Origin: Halobellus captivus
Lineage (GTDB): Archaea; Halobacteriota; Halobacteria; Halobacteriales; Haloferacaceae
Direction of reading: 5' to 3'
Assembly (NCBI RefSeq): GCF_007655485.1
Contig: NZ_VJXQ01000006.1
Coordinates: 1 to 64,000 of the forward strand
DNA: 64,000 bases
The translations under genes were made by a program, and so were the position numbers. Under the pieces are notes generated by a model. The model saw nothing but the letters and a program-made list of their open reading frames with translations. It was not told the origin of the DNA and searched no databases. Numbering within the stretch: position 1 is the stretch's first letter; each line of letters starts with the position of its first letter. This document shows positions 6,355 to 14,872 of this stretch, in pieces.

Positions 6355-8925
6355 TCACTGGCAGGCCTCGCAGGTCGGATCTTCGACGCCCGGGAGGTCG
6401 CTGTCGGCGCTGCCGACGTCGCAAGCGTCATCCGCCGTGTCATCGGATCCGTCCCTCGATGTATCGGCCGTCCCAACGCCGCGGCGTTGCGTCCGACCGT
6501 ACTCCGCCATATCGAGCGTCGATTTCTCGATCTGTGATGCGCCCAGCGTCCGGAGGTAGTACGTCGTCTTGATTCCGAGCCGCCACGCCGTCTTGTAGAC
6601 GTCGTCGAGCAACGAGCCGTCGGTGCTCGGGAAGAAGACGTTGTGAGAGATCGATTGATCGATCCACTGCCCACGGTGGGCCGTGAGCCGGAGTTGGTGC
6701 CGCGGGTCGATCTCGAACGCACCGCGGTACAGCTCTCTGAGGTCTTCCGGAATCTCCTCGATCTCCTGGATCGAGCCGTCGTGGAACTTGATTCGGTCGA
6801 GCATCTCGGCGTTCCAGAGATCCCGCTGTTGTAGCTCGGAGACGAGGTGGTCGTTGACGACCGTGAAGTCGCCGCTCATGTTCGACTTCACGTAGAGGTT
6901 CGAGTAGATGGGCTCGATCGATGGGGTGGTGCCGTTGATCGTCGAGACCGTCGCCGTCGGCGCGACGGCCATCGTGTTTGAATTTCTCATCCCGTACTCG
7001 GCGACGTGCTCGCGAACGCGACCCCAGTCCATCGTCTCTGATCGATCCGTCGGGATCTCTCGACCGCGCTCGGCTTCGAGCCGATCGACGGTGTCCTGCG
7101 GGAAGATCCCGCGGTCCCACTTGCTCCCCTCGAAGGTCTCGTAGGGGCCGCGTTCCTTCGCCAGCCGCGAACTGTTGAGGATCGCGTGATAGGAGACGAA
7201 CTCCTGCCAGCGGTTCGCCCGCTCGATCGCTTTTTCAGTACTCATCGGCGTCTCGACTCGCATCAGCGCGTCGTGAAAGCCCATTACGCCGAGCCCGATC
7301 GGTCGGTGCCGCATATTCGAGCGTTCGGCCTCCTCCGTGGGATAAAAACAGAGGTCGACGACGTTGTCGAGCATCCGCATCGCGGTCTCGATCGTCTCCG
7401 AGAGCTTCTCGCGGTCGAGATCGGCGGATTCGCTTCCATCGCCTTCGCGGTGCGTGTTCCCGTCTCCTTCACGACCCGCGTTCTCGCCGCCCTTTCGATC
7501 CGTGTTTTCGTCGGCGACGTGGTTCGCGAGGTTGACGCTGCCGAGGTTACAGACCGCCGTCTCGTCGGCGCTGGTGTTGAGCGTGATCTCCGTACAGAGG
7601 TTCGAGGAGTGAACGGTGCCGACGTGATCCTGCGGCGAGCGGACGTTGCAGGGCTCCTTGAACGTGATCCACGGGTGGCCCGTCTCGAAGAGCCGCGTGA
7701 GCATCGTCCGCCACAGGTCGGCGGCGTCGACGCGCTCGTACTGCCGGAGGTCGCCCGCCTCGGCCTGCGCTTCGTACTCGCGATACAGTTCCTCGAACTC
7801 CTCGCCGTAGGTCTCGTGAAGGTCGGGCACTTCGTCGGGTGAGAAGAGCGTCCACTGCTCGTCGGCCTCGACGCGCTTCATAAAGAGATCCGGCACCCAC
7901 GCCGCGGTGTTCATATCGTGGGTGCGCCGTCGCTCGTCGCCGGTGTTCCGCCGGAGGTCGAGGAACTCCGGGAAGTCGAGGTGCCAGCACGCCAGATACG
8001 CGCAGGCGGCCCCCCGGCGCTTCCCCGAGCGGTTGATCGCGGCGGTGACGTCGTTGCTGATCTTCAGGAACGGGACCGTTCCGGTGGACTCGACGCCGGT
8101 GCTCTGGATGAGCGCGCCCGCCGCGCGGAGGTTCGTCCAGTCGTTGCCGAGACCGCCGCTCCACTTCGAGAGCTGCGCGTGGTGCTTGTAGGAGTCGAAG
8201 ATGTGTTCGAGGTCGTCCTCGACGGTCGTTAGATAGCAGGAGGACAGCTGCGGATGGGTCGTCCCGCTGTGGAACAGCGTCGGCGTCGAGGGCGTGAACC
8301 GGTGGGTCGAGAGTATCTCGTAGAATTCGAGCGCTCGCTTCTGTGGGTCGTCCTCCTCGATAGCGAGACCCATCGCGACCCGCATCCAGAAAGCCTGCGG
8401 GAGTTCGAGCGGCTCACCGTCCTGCTCGACGCGGAGGAAATACCGCTGCGTCAGCGTCGACGCCGCCAGGTACTCGAACTTCCGGTCGCGGTCGAGCGTG
8501 AGCGCCGCGGCCAGCGCGTCGAGATCGAAACGACCGTCGACCAGCCGCTTGTCGAGGCGGTCGACGTCCACGCCGCGTTCGACGTTCTCGGTGAACGTCT
8601 CTCTGTAAATCGTCTCGTAATCCCCGGTCGCCCCCTCGGATTCGAGGTCGATCGGCTCCTCGTCGGTCACCTCGTGGAAGTACCGATCGAAGTGAAGGTC
8701 GGCGGCGACTCGCTTGTAGGCGGGATCGCGCTCGATCCGTGCCGTCGTCACGTTGATGAGCGCCTCGTACACCTCCTCGCGGGAAGCGCCCTCGTATAGG
8801 TCGCGCGCCGCCTCTCGTTCCAACTCGGCGGCGGTGTCGTCGTCGACGACGCCCTCGTGGCCGCGTCGCGCTCTGTCCAGTCTCTCTCGCAACTCCGCGT
8901 GTCGTGTCGTTGATGCGCTAGCCAT
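6355..8925 (-). CDS. nrdA: Ribonucleoside-diphosphate reductase large subunit
   Basis: An 856-residue class I catalytic subunit. Key residues are present: Cys of SSCYLTTVEDD (near 229), radical Cys of NLCTEI (near 444), Cys of CNLGSVNL (near 458), the allosteric/phosphate segment MAVAPTATVSTINGTTPSIEP, the paired Tyr of TTYYLRTLG, and a C-terminal CEAC pair that receives electrons from thioredoxin-like donors. The N-terminus lacks the ATP-cone signature (KRDG...FD..KI), so dATP overall-activity inhibition is probably absent. A charged Asn/Gly/Arg/Glu-rich insert follows CNLGSVNLANHV at about 465-500. The ATG at 8925 overlaps the nrdR stop by eight bases, indicating translational coupling. Confidence 0.95.
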   Translation of the reverse strand: MASASTTRHAELRERLDRARRGHEGVVDDDTAAELEREAARDLYEGASREEVYEALINVTTARIERDPAYKRVAADLHFDRYFHEVTDEEPIDLESEGATGDYETIYRETFTENVERGVDVDRLDKRLVDGRFDLDALAAALTLDRDRKFEYLAASTLTQRYFLRVEQDGEPLELPQAFWMRVAMGLAIEEDDPQKRALEFYEILSTHRFTPSTPTLFHSGTTHPQLSSCYLTTVEDDLEHIFDSYKHHAQLSKWSGGLGNDWTNLRAAGALIQSTGVESTGTVPFLKISNDVTAAINRSGKRRGAACAYLACWHLDFPEFLDLRRNTGDERRRTHDMNTAAWVPDLFMKRVEADEQWTLFSPDEVPDLHETYGEEFEELYREYEAQAEAGDLRQYERVDAADLWRTMLTRLFETGHPWITFKEPCNVRSPQDHVGTVHSSNLCTEITLNTSADETAVCNLGSVNLANHVADENTDRKGGENAGREGDGNTHREGDGSESADLDREKLSETIETAMRMLDNVVDLCFYPTEEAERSNMRHRPIGLGVMGFHDALMRVETPMSTEKAIERANRWQEFVSYHAILNSSRLAKERGPYETFEGSKWDRGIFPQDTVDRLEAERGREIPTDRSETMDWGRVREHVAEYGMRNSNTMAVAPTATVSTINGTTPSIEPIYSNLYVKSNMSGDFTVVNDHLVSELQQRDLWNAEMLDRIKFHDGSIQEIEEIPEDLRELYRGAFEIDPRHQLRLTAHRGQWIDQSISHNVFFPSTDGSLLDDVYKTAWRLGIKTTYYLRTLGASQIEKSTLDMAEYGRTQRRGVGTADTSRDGSDDTADDACDVGSADSDLPGVEDPTCEACQ

Positions 8926-9568
8926 TTGTCGATAAGTCGTGATCTGCACCGGAGTCGCGGTCCGCCCGCGATCCCGGGTACGCGTCGGTTTCGTTCGATG
9001 CTTCGCTCTCGTCTCTGCTTCGGCTGTGGTCCGTGCGTCGGTTTTCGTCGGCGTTCCGGCCCGCATCGGCTCCGCTTCTCGCCCCGGAATCTTTGTCACC
9101 GTCTAACTCTTCGTCGAGAATCTGATCCAGTTCGCGGACGAACTCCTCGGGGTCGGAGAACGCCTTGTACACCGAGACGAATCGGATGTACGCGACGGAG
9201 TCGATCGCTCGGAGGTTCTCGGAGACCAGTTCGCCGACGAGCTTCGAGGAGACGATACGCGTTCCCCGCTCGCGGAGTTCGCGTTGGATGTCCTCGATCA
9301 GCCGATCGACGTCGTCGTCGCTCACCGGTCGCTTCTCGACGGCGCGCTCGACGCCGCCTCGTATTTTCTCGGCGTCGAACGGCTCGATCGAACCGTCTCG
9401 CTTCTTCACCTGAAGCGTCTCCCACTCGGGGCGCTCGTAGGTCGTGAATCGGAACGAACAGCGACTGCACTCGCGACGGCGACGGACGGTCGTCCCGTCC
9501 GCACCGCTTCTCGTGTCGATAACGCTCGTCCGGTCGTGTCCGCAGTCGGGGCACTCCATCGTTGTCAC
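8918..9568 (-). CDS. nrdR: NrdR-type transcriptional repressor
   Basis: A 216-residue regulator of ribonucleotide reductase genes. An N-terminal zinc ribbon (CPDCG...CSRCSFRF, with the usual RRRREC) is followed by an ATP-cone (LQVKKRDGSIEPFDAEKIRGGVERAV) that senses ATP/dATP. The last 60 residues form a low-complexity Asp/Arg/Ser tail beyond the usual length of about 150. The GTG at 9568 is chosen because an AGGAGG Shine-Dalgarno (9577-9582) sits eight bases before it; an ATG at 9559 is the alternative. It heads the nrdRAB operon and probably represses itself through the palindrome at 9592. Confidence 0.92.
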   Translation of the reverse strand: MTTMECPDCGHDRTSVIDTRSGADGTTVRRRRECSRCSFRFTTYERPEWETLQVKKRDGSIEPFDAEKIRGGVERAVEKRPVSDDDVDRLIEDIQRELRERGTRIVSSKLVGELVSENLRAIDSVAYIRFVSVYKAFSDPEEFVRELDQILDEELDGDKDSGARSGADAGRNADENRRTDHSRSRDESEASNETDAYPGSRADRDSGADHDLSTNG

Positions 9569-9591
9569 TCTTCGTTCCTCCTGGCGGGTAA

Positions 9592-9638
9592 ACCCACATA
9601 TTGTGGGTGTGCTACCTTGACCGCACTATGTCGTATTC
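9592..9638 (-). promoter_or_regulatory. NrdR-box-like operator pair
   Basis: The perfect palindrome ACCCACATATTGTGGGT lies at 9592-9608 (centre 9600). A weaker box-like GCACTATGTCGTATTC lies at 9623-9638, about 31 bases away centre to centre, matching the roughly three-turn spacing of paired NrdR boxes. On the minus strand a TATA-like GTTTATGCC is at about 9650-9658, so the weak box overlaps the expected start of transcription and the strong one lies in the leader. Repression of nrdRAB is inferred. Confidence 0.75.
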
Positions 9639-9775
9639 GACGACCCGGCATAAACTTTACCCAATCAAATTGAAGTAAGACAAACTAAGTTGTATTCGAT
9701 CCTATCCTACTGACTCTTCGGCGGGGCGCGAGAACACAACCCGCGCTGGACGCGAGTGGCCTGACTTGAGACCGG

Positions 9776-10081
9776 TCACCGCTTCGCGTCGGCGACAGAC
9801 GTTGCGGCGGGGGAGGTACCGTCGATTCCCGCCGGTTCGGTCCGCCCCTCAACGGCGATGAGGTCGTATCTCGGCAGCGCGGGGTCGTATCGACGGAGCG
9901 CGGTCCGGTACTGCTCCGCCGCGCGGGCCGCGAATTCGGCGCGGCGACGAGTCTCGAAGCGATATCCCACGACCGGCACGGGCCGCTCGCCGGTCCGTCC
10001 GCAGACGACGGCGAACGCGCCGCCGTCGCTTGCGAGCGCTTCGATGCGGGTTCGGAGGGTTGTGAGCGTCGGTTCTGTCAT
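9776..10081 (-). CDS. Small conserved haloarchaeal protein, DUF7552-like
   Basis: A 101-residue protein with the central pattern VCGRTGERPVPVVGYRFETRRRAEFAARAAEQY followed by LRRYDPALPRYDLIAVEG, which I associate with the haloarchaeal DUF7552 family. No catalytic motif or membrane helix is visible. It is the last gene of the uptake operon, 36 bases after the ATPase gene, so an accessory role in iron uptake or its control is plausible. Family naming is from memory and should be treated as tentative. Confidence 0.7.
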   Translation of the reverse strand: MTEPTLTTLRTRIEALASDGGAFAVVCGRTGERPVPVVGYRFETRRRAEFAARAAEQYRTALRRYDPALPRYDLIAVEGRTEPAGIDGTSPAATSVADAKR

Positions 10082-10117
10082 ATTGCGTGCTGGTGTTCGC
10101 GGCGGTTCCGCCGACCG

Positions 10118-11053
10118 CTACTCGTCAATCGCGCGGTGCGGCGCGATGTGCGGACCGGTCGGGCTGTCGGCGTCGACGCTGGCGTCGACGCGGAACACCT
10201 CCGAGAGCAGTTCCTCGGTGACGACCTCCCGCGGCGGGCCCCAGTCGTAGGGCTCGCCGTCTTTCATCGCGATGAGGTTGTCCGCGAAGCGCGCGGCCTG
10301 GCCGATATCGTGGAGGACGATCCCGACGGTGACACCCTGCTCGCGGTTGAGCGTCCTGACGACTTCCATCACGCGGAGTTGGTGGTGAAGATCGAGGTAC
10401 GTCGTCGGCTCGTCGAGCAGGAGGACGTCGGTCTCCTGTGCGAGCACCATCGCGATCCACGCGAGCTGCTTTTGCCCGCCGCTGAGGTTCTTCATCGACT
10501 TCTCCCGGAGGTGCTCGACCCCCGCCAATTCGATCGCCCGTTCGACCGCGCGGCGGTCGTCGTCGCCGACGGATTCGAAGAACCCCCGGTGGGGGTATCG
10601 GCCGTGGTACGCGAGCTCCTCGACGGTGAGGCTCGCCGGGGAGTCGTGTTCCTGTGAGAGCAGGCCGAGGCGTCGCGCGAGCTCCTTCGAATCGAGCGAC
10701 TGCACGTGTTCCCCGTCCAGTCGGATCGTCCCCGCGTCGGGAGCCAACTGATTCGCCATCGCCTTCAGCAGCGTGCTCTTCCCGCTGCCGTTGGGTCCGA
10801 CGAGCGCGGTCACTTCTCCGGCTGGGAGCAGGACGCGCTCGCACTCGACGACGGGCTCCGTCGTCGCCGGATAGCCGATTTCGAGGTCTTTGCCCTGTAG
10901 TTCGACGGCGTCGGCCGCCGATTTGGCCGTCACGTCGTCGGTGGGTGTGGCTCCCACGCTGTCGGACGGAGCGGCCGTTTTCCCATTCGCGTTTGTCCTT
11001 CTCTTCGCGTCTGCATCCGAATCCGCTCGTCCGACGCGCTCGTTCCCCTGCAT
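10118..11053 (-). CDS. Iron/siderophore-type ABC transporter ATPase (FepC/FecE family)
   Basis: A 311-residue ATPase that powers import of a chelated metal or corrinoid. Walker A is GPNGSGKST, the ABC signature is LSGGQKQ, Walker B is VLLLDEPT, and the switch His is in VLHDIG. About 45 Ser/Thr/Asp-rich residues precede the domain. It belongs to the operon that starts at 14704, 31 bases after the permease gene. The operator at 14709 and the FecCD-type permease point to iron chelates; vitamin B12 is the main alternative for this transporter family. Confidence 0.93.
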   Translation of the reverse strand: MQGNERVGRADSDADAKRRTNANGKTAAPSDSVGATPTDDVTAKSAADAVELQGKDLEIGYPATTEPVVECERVLLPAGEVTALVGPNGSGKSTLLKAMANQLAPDAGTIRLDGEHVQSLDSKELARRLGLLSQEHDSPASLTVEELAYHGRYPHRGFFESVGDDDRRAVERAIELAGVEHLREKSMKNLSGGQKQLAWIAMVLAQETDVLLLDEPTTYLDLHHQLRVMEVVRTLNREQGVTVGIVLHDIGQAARFADNLIAMKDGEPYDWGPPREVVTEELLSEVFRVDASVDADSPTGPHIAPHRAIDE

Positions 11054-11084
11054 CAGTCCTCACTCCGTATTTTTCGATACTGCA

Positions 11085-12215
11085 TCAGATCTCACCCAGC
11101 GCCTCCTGTTTCCGCATCAGATAGAGGAAGTACGGGCCGCCGACGAGCCCCGTGACGATCCCGACGGGAATCTGCACCGACGCGCCCACGAGCAGTCCCA
11201 GCCCGAGCCGAGCGCCGACGTCGGCGGCGACCATCAGCGCCGGACCGGCGAACAGGCAGCCGACGATCAGCTTCCGGTACTCGCTGCCGACGATGTTGCG
11301 GACCATATGCGGGACGATCAGTCCGACGAAGCCGACGATCCCGGCGACGGCGATGCTCGCTGCGGCCGCGAGAACGGCGACGCCGGAGAGCGCGAAGCGG
11401 ACCTTCTCGACCGACATTCCGAGCGACCGCGCCGTTTGCTCGCCGAGGAGCAGGACGTTCAACTGCCGCGCGCCCAGGAGCGACAGCCCCATCGCGACAA
11501 TCGTCCACGGCAGCGCCATCCGGACCTGTTCCCAGTCGGTGCCGGTCAGCGAGCCGGTCGTCCACGCGATGGCCGACTGGACCACGCCGATATCGTCGGC
11601 GAAGAAGAACAGTCCCGTCTGCAACGACTGGAAGACGGTCCCGACGATCACGCCCGCGAGCACGAGCCGCACCGGCGAGGTGCCGTTCTTCCAGGCGATC
11701 GCGTAGACGATGAGAAACGCGACCGCGCCGCCGACCGAGGCCACGAGCGGCAAGAACGCGGAGAGCCCCGAAAACACGACGAGCGTGAGCAAGATCAGCA
11801 GCCCCGCGCCCGAGGAGACGCCGAGGATGAACGGGCTCGCGAGCTCGTTTCGCGTCACGGCCTGGAAGATCGCTCCGGAAACGGCGAGGTTCATCCCGAC
11901 CGCGACGGCGACGAACACGCGCGGAAGCCTGATGTTCCAGACGATGAGGCTCCGTTGTTCCATCTCCGGCAGGTCCGCATCCAGGAGGAACGCCTCCCAC
12001 GCGCGGAGATCGAAGATCACGTCGGGATTGAACACCGCCTGCCAGGCCTGTATGGGGGTCATCGAGTACGAGCCGAAGCTCACCTGGACGAGCCCGCCCG
12101 CGACGACGACCAGGACGCTCCCGAGACAGAGCGTCGCGAGCGCCCCGTCGACGTGGTCGAGCAACCGCTCCCGCGGTGCGGTCGATTCCGGCCTCGAAGC
12201 GGTCTCCTCACGCAT
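11085..12215 (-). CDS. FecCD-family ABC transporter permease
   Basis: A 376-residue integral membrane permease with about nine to ten helices and the family landmarks RLPRVFVAVAVGMNLAVSGAIFQ, NPLASPFILGVSSGAG-like segment, and GLIVPHMVRNIVG, which is the cytoplasmic coupling region for the ATPase. Family members form homodimers that import siderophores, heme or cobalamin. It lies between the two binding-protein genes and the ATPase gene, in a single direction, with a 96-base gap upstream. Confidence 0.93.
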   Translation of the reverse strand: MREETASRPESTAPRERLLDHVDGALATLCLGSVLVVVAGGLVQVSFGSYSMTPIQAWQAVFNPDVIFDLRAWEAFLLDADLPEMEQRSLIVWNIRLPRVFVAVAVGMNLAVSGAIFQAVTRNELASPFILGVSSGAGLLILLTLVVFSGLSAFLPLVASVGGAVAFLIVYAIAWKNGTSPVRLVLAGVIVGTVFQSLQTGLFFFADDIGVVQSAIAWTTGSLTGTDWEQVRMALPWTIVAMGLSLLGARQLNVLLLGEQTARSLGMSVEKVRFALSGVAVLAAAASIAVAGIVGFVGLIVPHMVRNIVGSEYRKLIVGCLFAGPALMVAADVGARLGLGLLVGASVQIPVGIVTGLVGGPYFLYLMRKQEALGEI

Positions 12216-12311
12216 ACTGTGTCCGTTCCACCGTCGGGCTGGTTGCGCTGTGAACGGATCGATGCGCTGTCGAAACGGCTCCCACCGACCGCGCGGCGGC
12301 CGCCCGGTGCC

Positions 12312-13490
12312 TCACGACTCGAACGCCCCCGTCACGATGTTTGCGACTCGCTGTCGATCGAACAGTTCCTCCTCACCGAACCGCTCCGGGTAGAGCCCCC
12401 GGGCAGCTTCCTCGAGTTGGAACAGGTGAATAATCGGCCCCTGATAGGTCAATCCGCCGTAGAACACGCGACCGTCCTGCACGGCCGTGAGCTGGCTCGC
12501 GACGTCGTGCGATTCCATGTGGGCGACGACGTTCTCCCGGAAGTACTCCTCGGAGATTTCCCCCTGAATTCGGACGGCGATCGCGTCGGGATCGATCTCC
12601 AGGAGCGCCTCGTAGTCGACTGTGCCGCCACCGGCCTGCGCGTCGGTGACGCCGTGCTGTGCGAGCGCGTCGCCAACCCGCAGGTCTCGCCACTGTTTCG
12701 ACTGCGAACCCTCACCGACGAGGTAGGGATAGAACGACTCCGGCGGCAACTCCGCAGGGTACAGAACCGCGAGATCGGGCGTCGACGGCGGGAGCCGCGA
12801 TTCGACGTCTGCGAGTACTTCGCCGTGGTAGCGCTCGAACGCCTCGAAGCGCTCGCGCTCGTCGAACAGGTGAGAGAGCTTCTCGAAGGCTTCATACAGC
12901 GAGTAGTACTCGTAGTCGTGCCAGTCGTACACCCTCGTAAAGACCGTGTTCCCGAAGAAGGGCGCGACGGCGGCTTCGATCTCGTCGACGTCCGACTGGC
13001 TCCACTGCAGTCGGTTGATCATAAAATTCGGATCGATGACGTGGACGTCGGCGTCGATTTCGTGGAAGAGTTCCTTGCCCGTGCCCCCCTGCCACAGTTC
13101 CGTGAGAGACGCGGCATCGACGTCGACCCCGGGCAGTTCGTCGTAGTGGTGTGTCCCGAAGCGGGCGCGAACGCCGATCCCGGCGAGGCCGTCGCCCTGT
13201 CCGAGTGCCACGCCCATATCGGCGTAATCGCCGGTGTACGGGAGCCACCGCTCGGGGACCCTCTCGAACGTGACCTCGCCGACGGGCTCCATCGCCACCA
13301 CGTGCGACTCGTCCGGACGCGTCGTCGCGCTCGTCGACGTGGCGGTTTCGGTGGACTCTCCTTTCGCATCGTCCGCTGGCTCGCCGCCGCTGCCGCCCGT
13401 ACAGCCCGCTAGCAACCCCGCCGTGAGGGCGGCACTTCCGAACTTCAGGTACCGACGGCGGGTGGGTGTCTTCACGTCCTTCGCGGTCAT
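12312..13490 (-). CDS. Tat lipoprotein, siderophore-type substrate-binding protein (second copy)
   Basis: A 392-residue periplasmic-binding-type lipoprotein. The signal is RRRYLKFGSAALTAGLLAGC: twin Arg plus a lipobox Cys, so export by Tat and lipid anchoring are expected. After a Thr/Ser/Asp linker comes the class III binding fold (ADVHVIDPNFM, VVAHMESHDVASQLTAV, VFYGGLTYQGPI). It is a clear paralogue of the protein encoded two bases upstream at 13493-14704. Both feed one permease. It probably binds an iron chelate outside the cell. Confidence 0.92.
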   Translation of the reverse strand: MTAKDVKTPTRRRYLKFGSAALTAGLLAGCTGGSGGEPADDAKGESTETATSTSATTRPDESHVVAMEPVGEVTFERVPERWLPYTGDYADMGVALGQGDGLAGIGVRARFGTHHYDELPGVDVDAASLTELWQGGTGKELFHEIDADVHVIDPNFMINRLQWSQSDVDEIEAAVAPFFGNTVFTRVYDWHDYEYYSLYEAFEKLSHLFDERERFEAFERYHGEVLADVESRLPPSTPDLAVLYPAELPPESFYPYLVGEGSQSKQWRDLRVGDALAQHGVTDAQAGGGTVDYEALLEIDPDAIAVRIQGEISEEYFRENVVAHMESHDVASQLTAVQDGRVFYGGLTYQGPIIHLFQLEEAARGLYPERFGEEELFDRQRVANIVTGAFES

Positions 13491-13492
13491 AT

Positions 13493-14704
13493 TCAGGCGT
13501 CTCCGTTCACAATTTCGGCGACCCGCTCCCCGTCGAACAACTCCTCGTCGACGTCGTACAGCGTCCGCGCCAGCCGTTCGGTCACGACGAGGTTGGTGAT
13601 CGGACCCTGATACAGCGGCCCCGCGCGGTAGACGTCGCCGTTTCCGACCGCGGTGAGTTCGCTCGCGACGTCGTGACTCTCCATGAACGCGAGTACCGTG
13701 TCGCGGAACTCTTCGGCGGTCTTCGCTTCCTGCCCGCGAACGAGGAGCACCTCGGGATCGACGTCCAGGAGCGTCTCGTAGTCGATGGCACCGCGGCTGC
13801 TGTGGAAGTCCTTGACGTCGGTTTCCGCGAGCGCGTCGCCGACTTCGAGATCGTTCAGGTGCTTGAAGCTTGTTCCCTCGCTCTGAACGTACGGGTAGAA
13901 CGACTCCGGCTCGTCGCCGCCGCCCCAGACGACCGCCGCCGAGGGGCGTTCGCCCCGTGCCGGAACAATCGACGTCAGCGTCGACTGGAAGTCGTCGTGG
14001 ACCGCCTCGAAGGCCTCGAAGCGCTCTCTTTCCTGGAAGACCTCGGCGAGTTTCTCGAAGGCCTCATACAGCGTGTAATACCGGTAATCGTCGTGCCAGG
14101 CGTACGTCCGCGAGAAGATGCTGTTTCCGAATATCGGGCCGAGCTGCGTCTCCAGTCGGTCAATGTCGTCCTGGGACCACTCCCCGCGGTTCCGCAGGAA
14201 GTTCGGATCGAAGACGTGGACGTCTGCATCGAGTTCGTAGAACTGCTCCTTGCCGACGCCGCCGTCCCCCCAGAGTTGCTCGATGGCGTCCCCTTCGACG
14301 CTCACTCCCGGGATCCGGTCGTAGTAGTGCGTGTGGTATCTGCTCGGGAGCCAGACGCCCTTCGGCGGCTCCTGTCCGAGTGCGATTCCCATATCGGCCC
14401 AGCTTCCGTTGTTGGCGACCCAGGTTTCGGGTACCTCCGCGAAGGAGACCTCGCCGACGGGTTCGATTTCGACGGAGTACGACGTGGATTCAGCGGTCGA
14501 ATCCGCCTCCGTCGACTCCGACGTCTCTGATCCCGTCCCAGACGGTCCCGTCGTTGACTCCCCGTCCGCACTCCCGGCCGCCGACTCGGTGGAGCCGTCG
14601 GATCCGCCCCCGAGACATCCGGCGAGGAGCCCGGCCGTTGTGATTCCTGTGCCGTACTGCAACACGTCGCGTCGCGAAATCCCGTTGTCGCCTCGATTTG
14701 CCAT
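13493..14704 (-). CDS. Tat lipoprotein, siderophore-type substrate-binding protein (first copy)
   Basis: A 403-residue lipoprotein with signal SRRDVLQYGTGITTAGLLAGC followed by a long Ser/Thr/Glu/Asp linker (about residues 32-75) and a class III binding fold sharing DADVHVFDPNFLRNRGEWSQ, YEAFEKLAEVF and AFMESHDVASELTAVG with its neighbour. It is the first gene of the operon; its ATG is five bases from the perfect operator palindrome, implying a leaderless, strongly repressible message. The second copy follows after two bases. Ligand differences between the copies cannot be read from the sequence. Confidence 0.92.
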   Translation of the reverse strand: MANRGDNGISRRDVLQYGTGITTAGLLAGCLGGGSDGSTESAAGSADGESTTGPSGTGSETSESTEADSTAESTSYSVEIEPVGEVSFAEVPETWVANNGSWADMGIALGQEPPKGVWLPSRYHTHYYDRIPGVSVEGDAIEQLWGDGGVGKEQFYELDADVHVFDPNFLRNRGEWSQDDIDRLETQLGPIFGNSIFSRTYAWHDDYRYYTLYEAFEKLAEVFQERERFEAFEAVHDDFQSTLTSIVPARGERPSAAVVWGGGDEPESFYPYVQSEGTSFKHLNDLEVGDALAETDVKDFHSSRGAIDYETLLDVDPEVLLVRGQEAKTAEEFRDTVLAFMESHDVASELTAVGNGDVYRAGPLYQGPITNLVVTERLARTLYDVDEELFDGERVAEIVNGDA

Positions 14705-14708
14705 ACGA

Positions 14709-14733
14709 TTTAGGCCACCCTAAAGGATAAAAT
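14709..14733 (-). promoter_or_regulatory. TTTAGG-N4-CCTAAA operator and TATA box of the uptake operon
   Basis: The perfect palindrome TTTAGGCCACCCTAAA at 14709-14724 lies between a TATA-like ATTTTATCC (about 14728-14733, minus strand) and the ATG at 14704. The layout is the same as at 4483. A second, imperfect copy (TTTAGGGTCGCCGAAA on the minus strand) is at 14745-14760, upstream of the TATA box. A DtxR-type iron repressor is the likely ligand. Confidence 0.82.
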
Positions 14734-14744
14734 CCCTTTCGAAG

Positions 14745-14760
14745 TTTCGGCGACCCTAAA
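14745..14760 (-). promoter_or_regulatory. Imperfect second iron-type operator
   Basis: On the minus strand TTTAGG-GTCG-CCGAAA differs from the perfect palindrome by one base in the second half-site. Its centre is 36 bases from that of the perfect copy, and it lies just upstream of the TATA box. It may allow cooperative binding or have a different function. Confidence 0.45.
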
Positions 14761-14872
14761 CTTGATAGCTCGGAAGAATTAAGCCCATTGACTATATAGC
14801 CTAAATAGAGAAAATACCAGTATATACCAATATGTTCTATCTACGTCGACGCGCTCGGGGGAAGCGGTTGTG

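Noticed and set aside
10890-13412. An 840-codon open frame on the plus strand across the iron-transport operon
   Set aside because: It is antisense to four well-supported ABC genes; long antisense frames are expected in GC-rich DNA with G/C-biased third positions, and the product is Arg/Asp low-complexity without domains.
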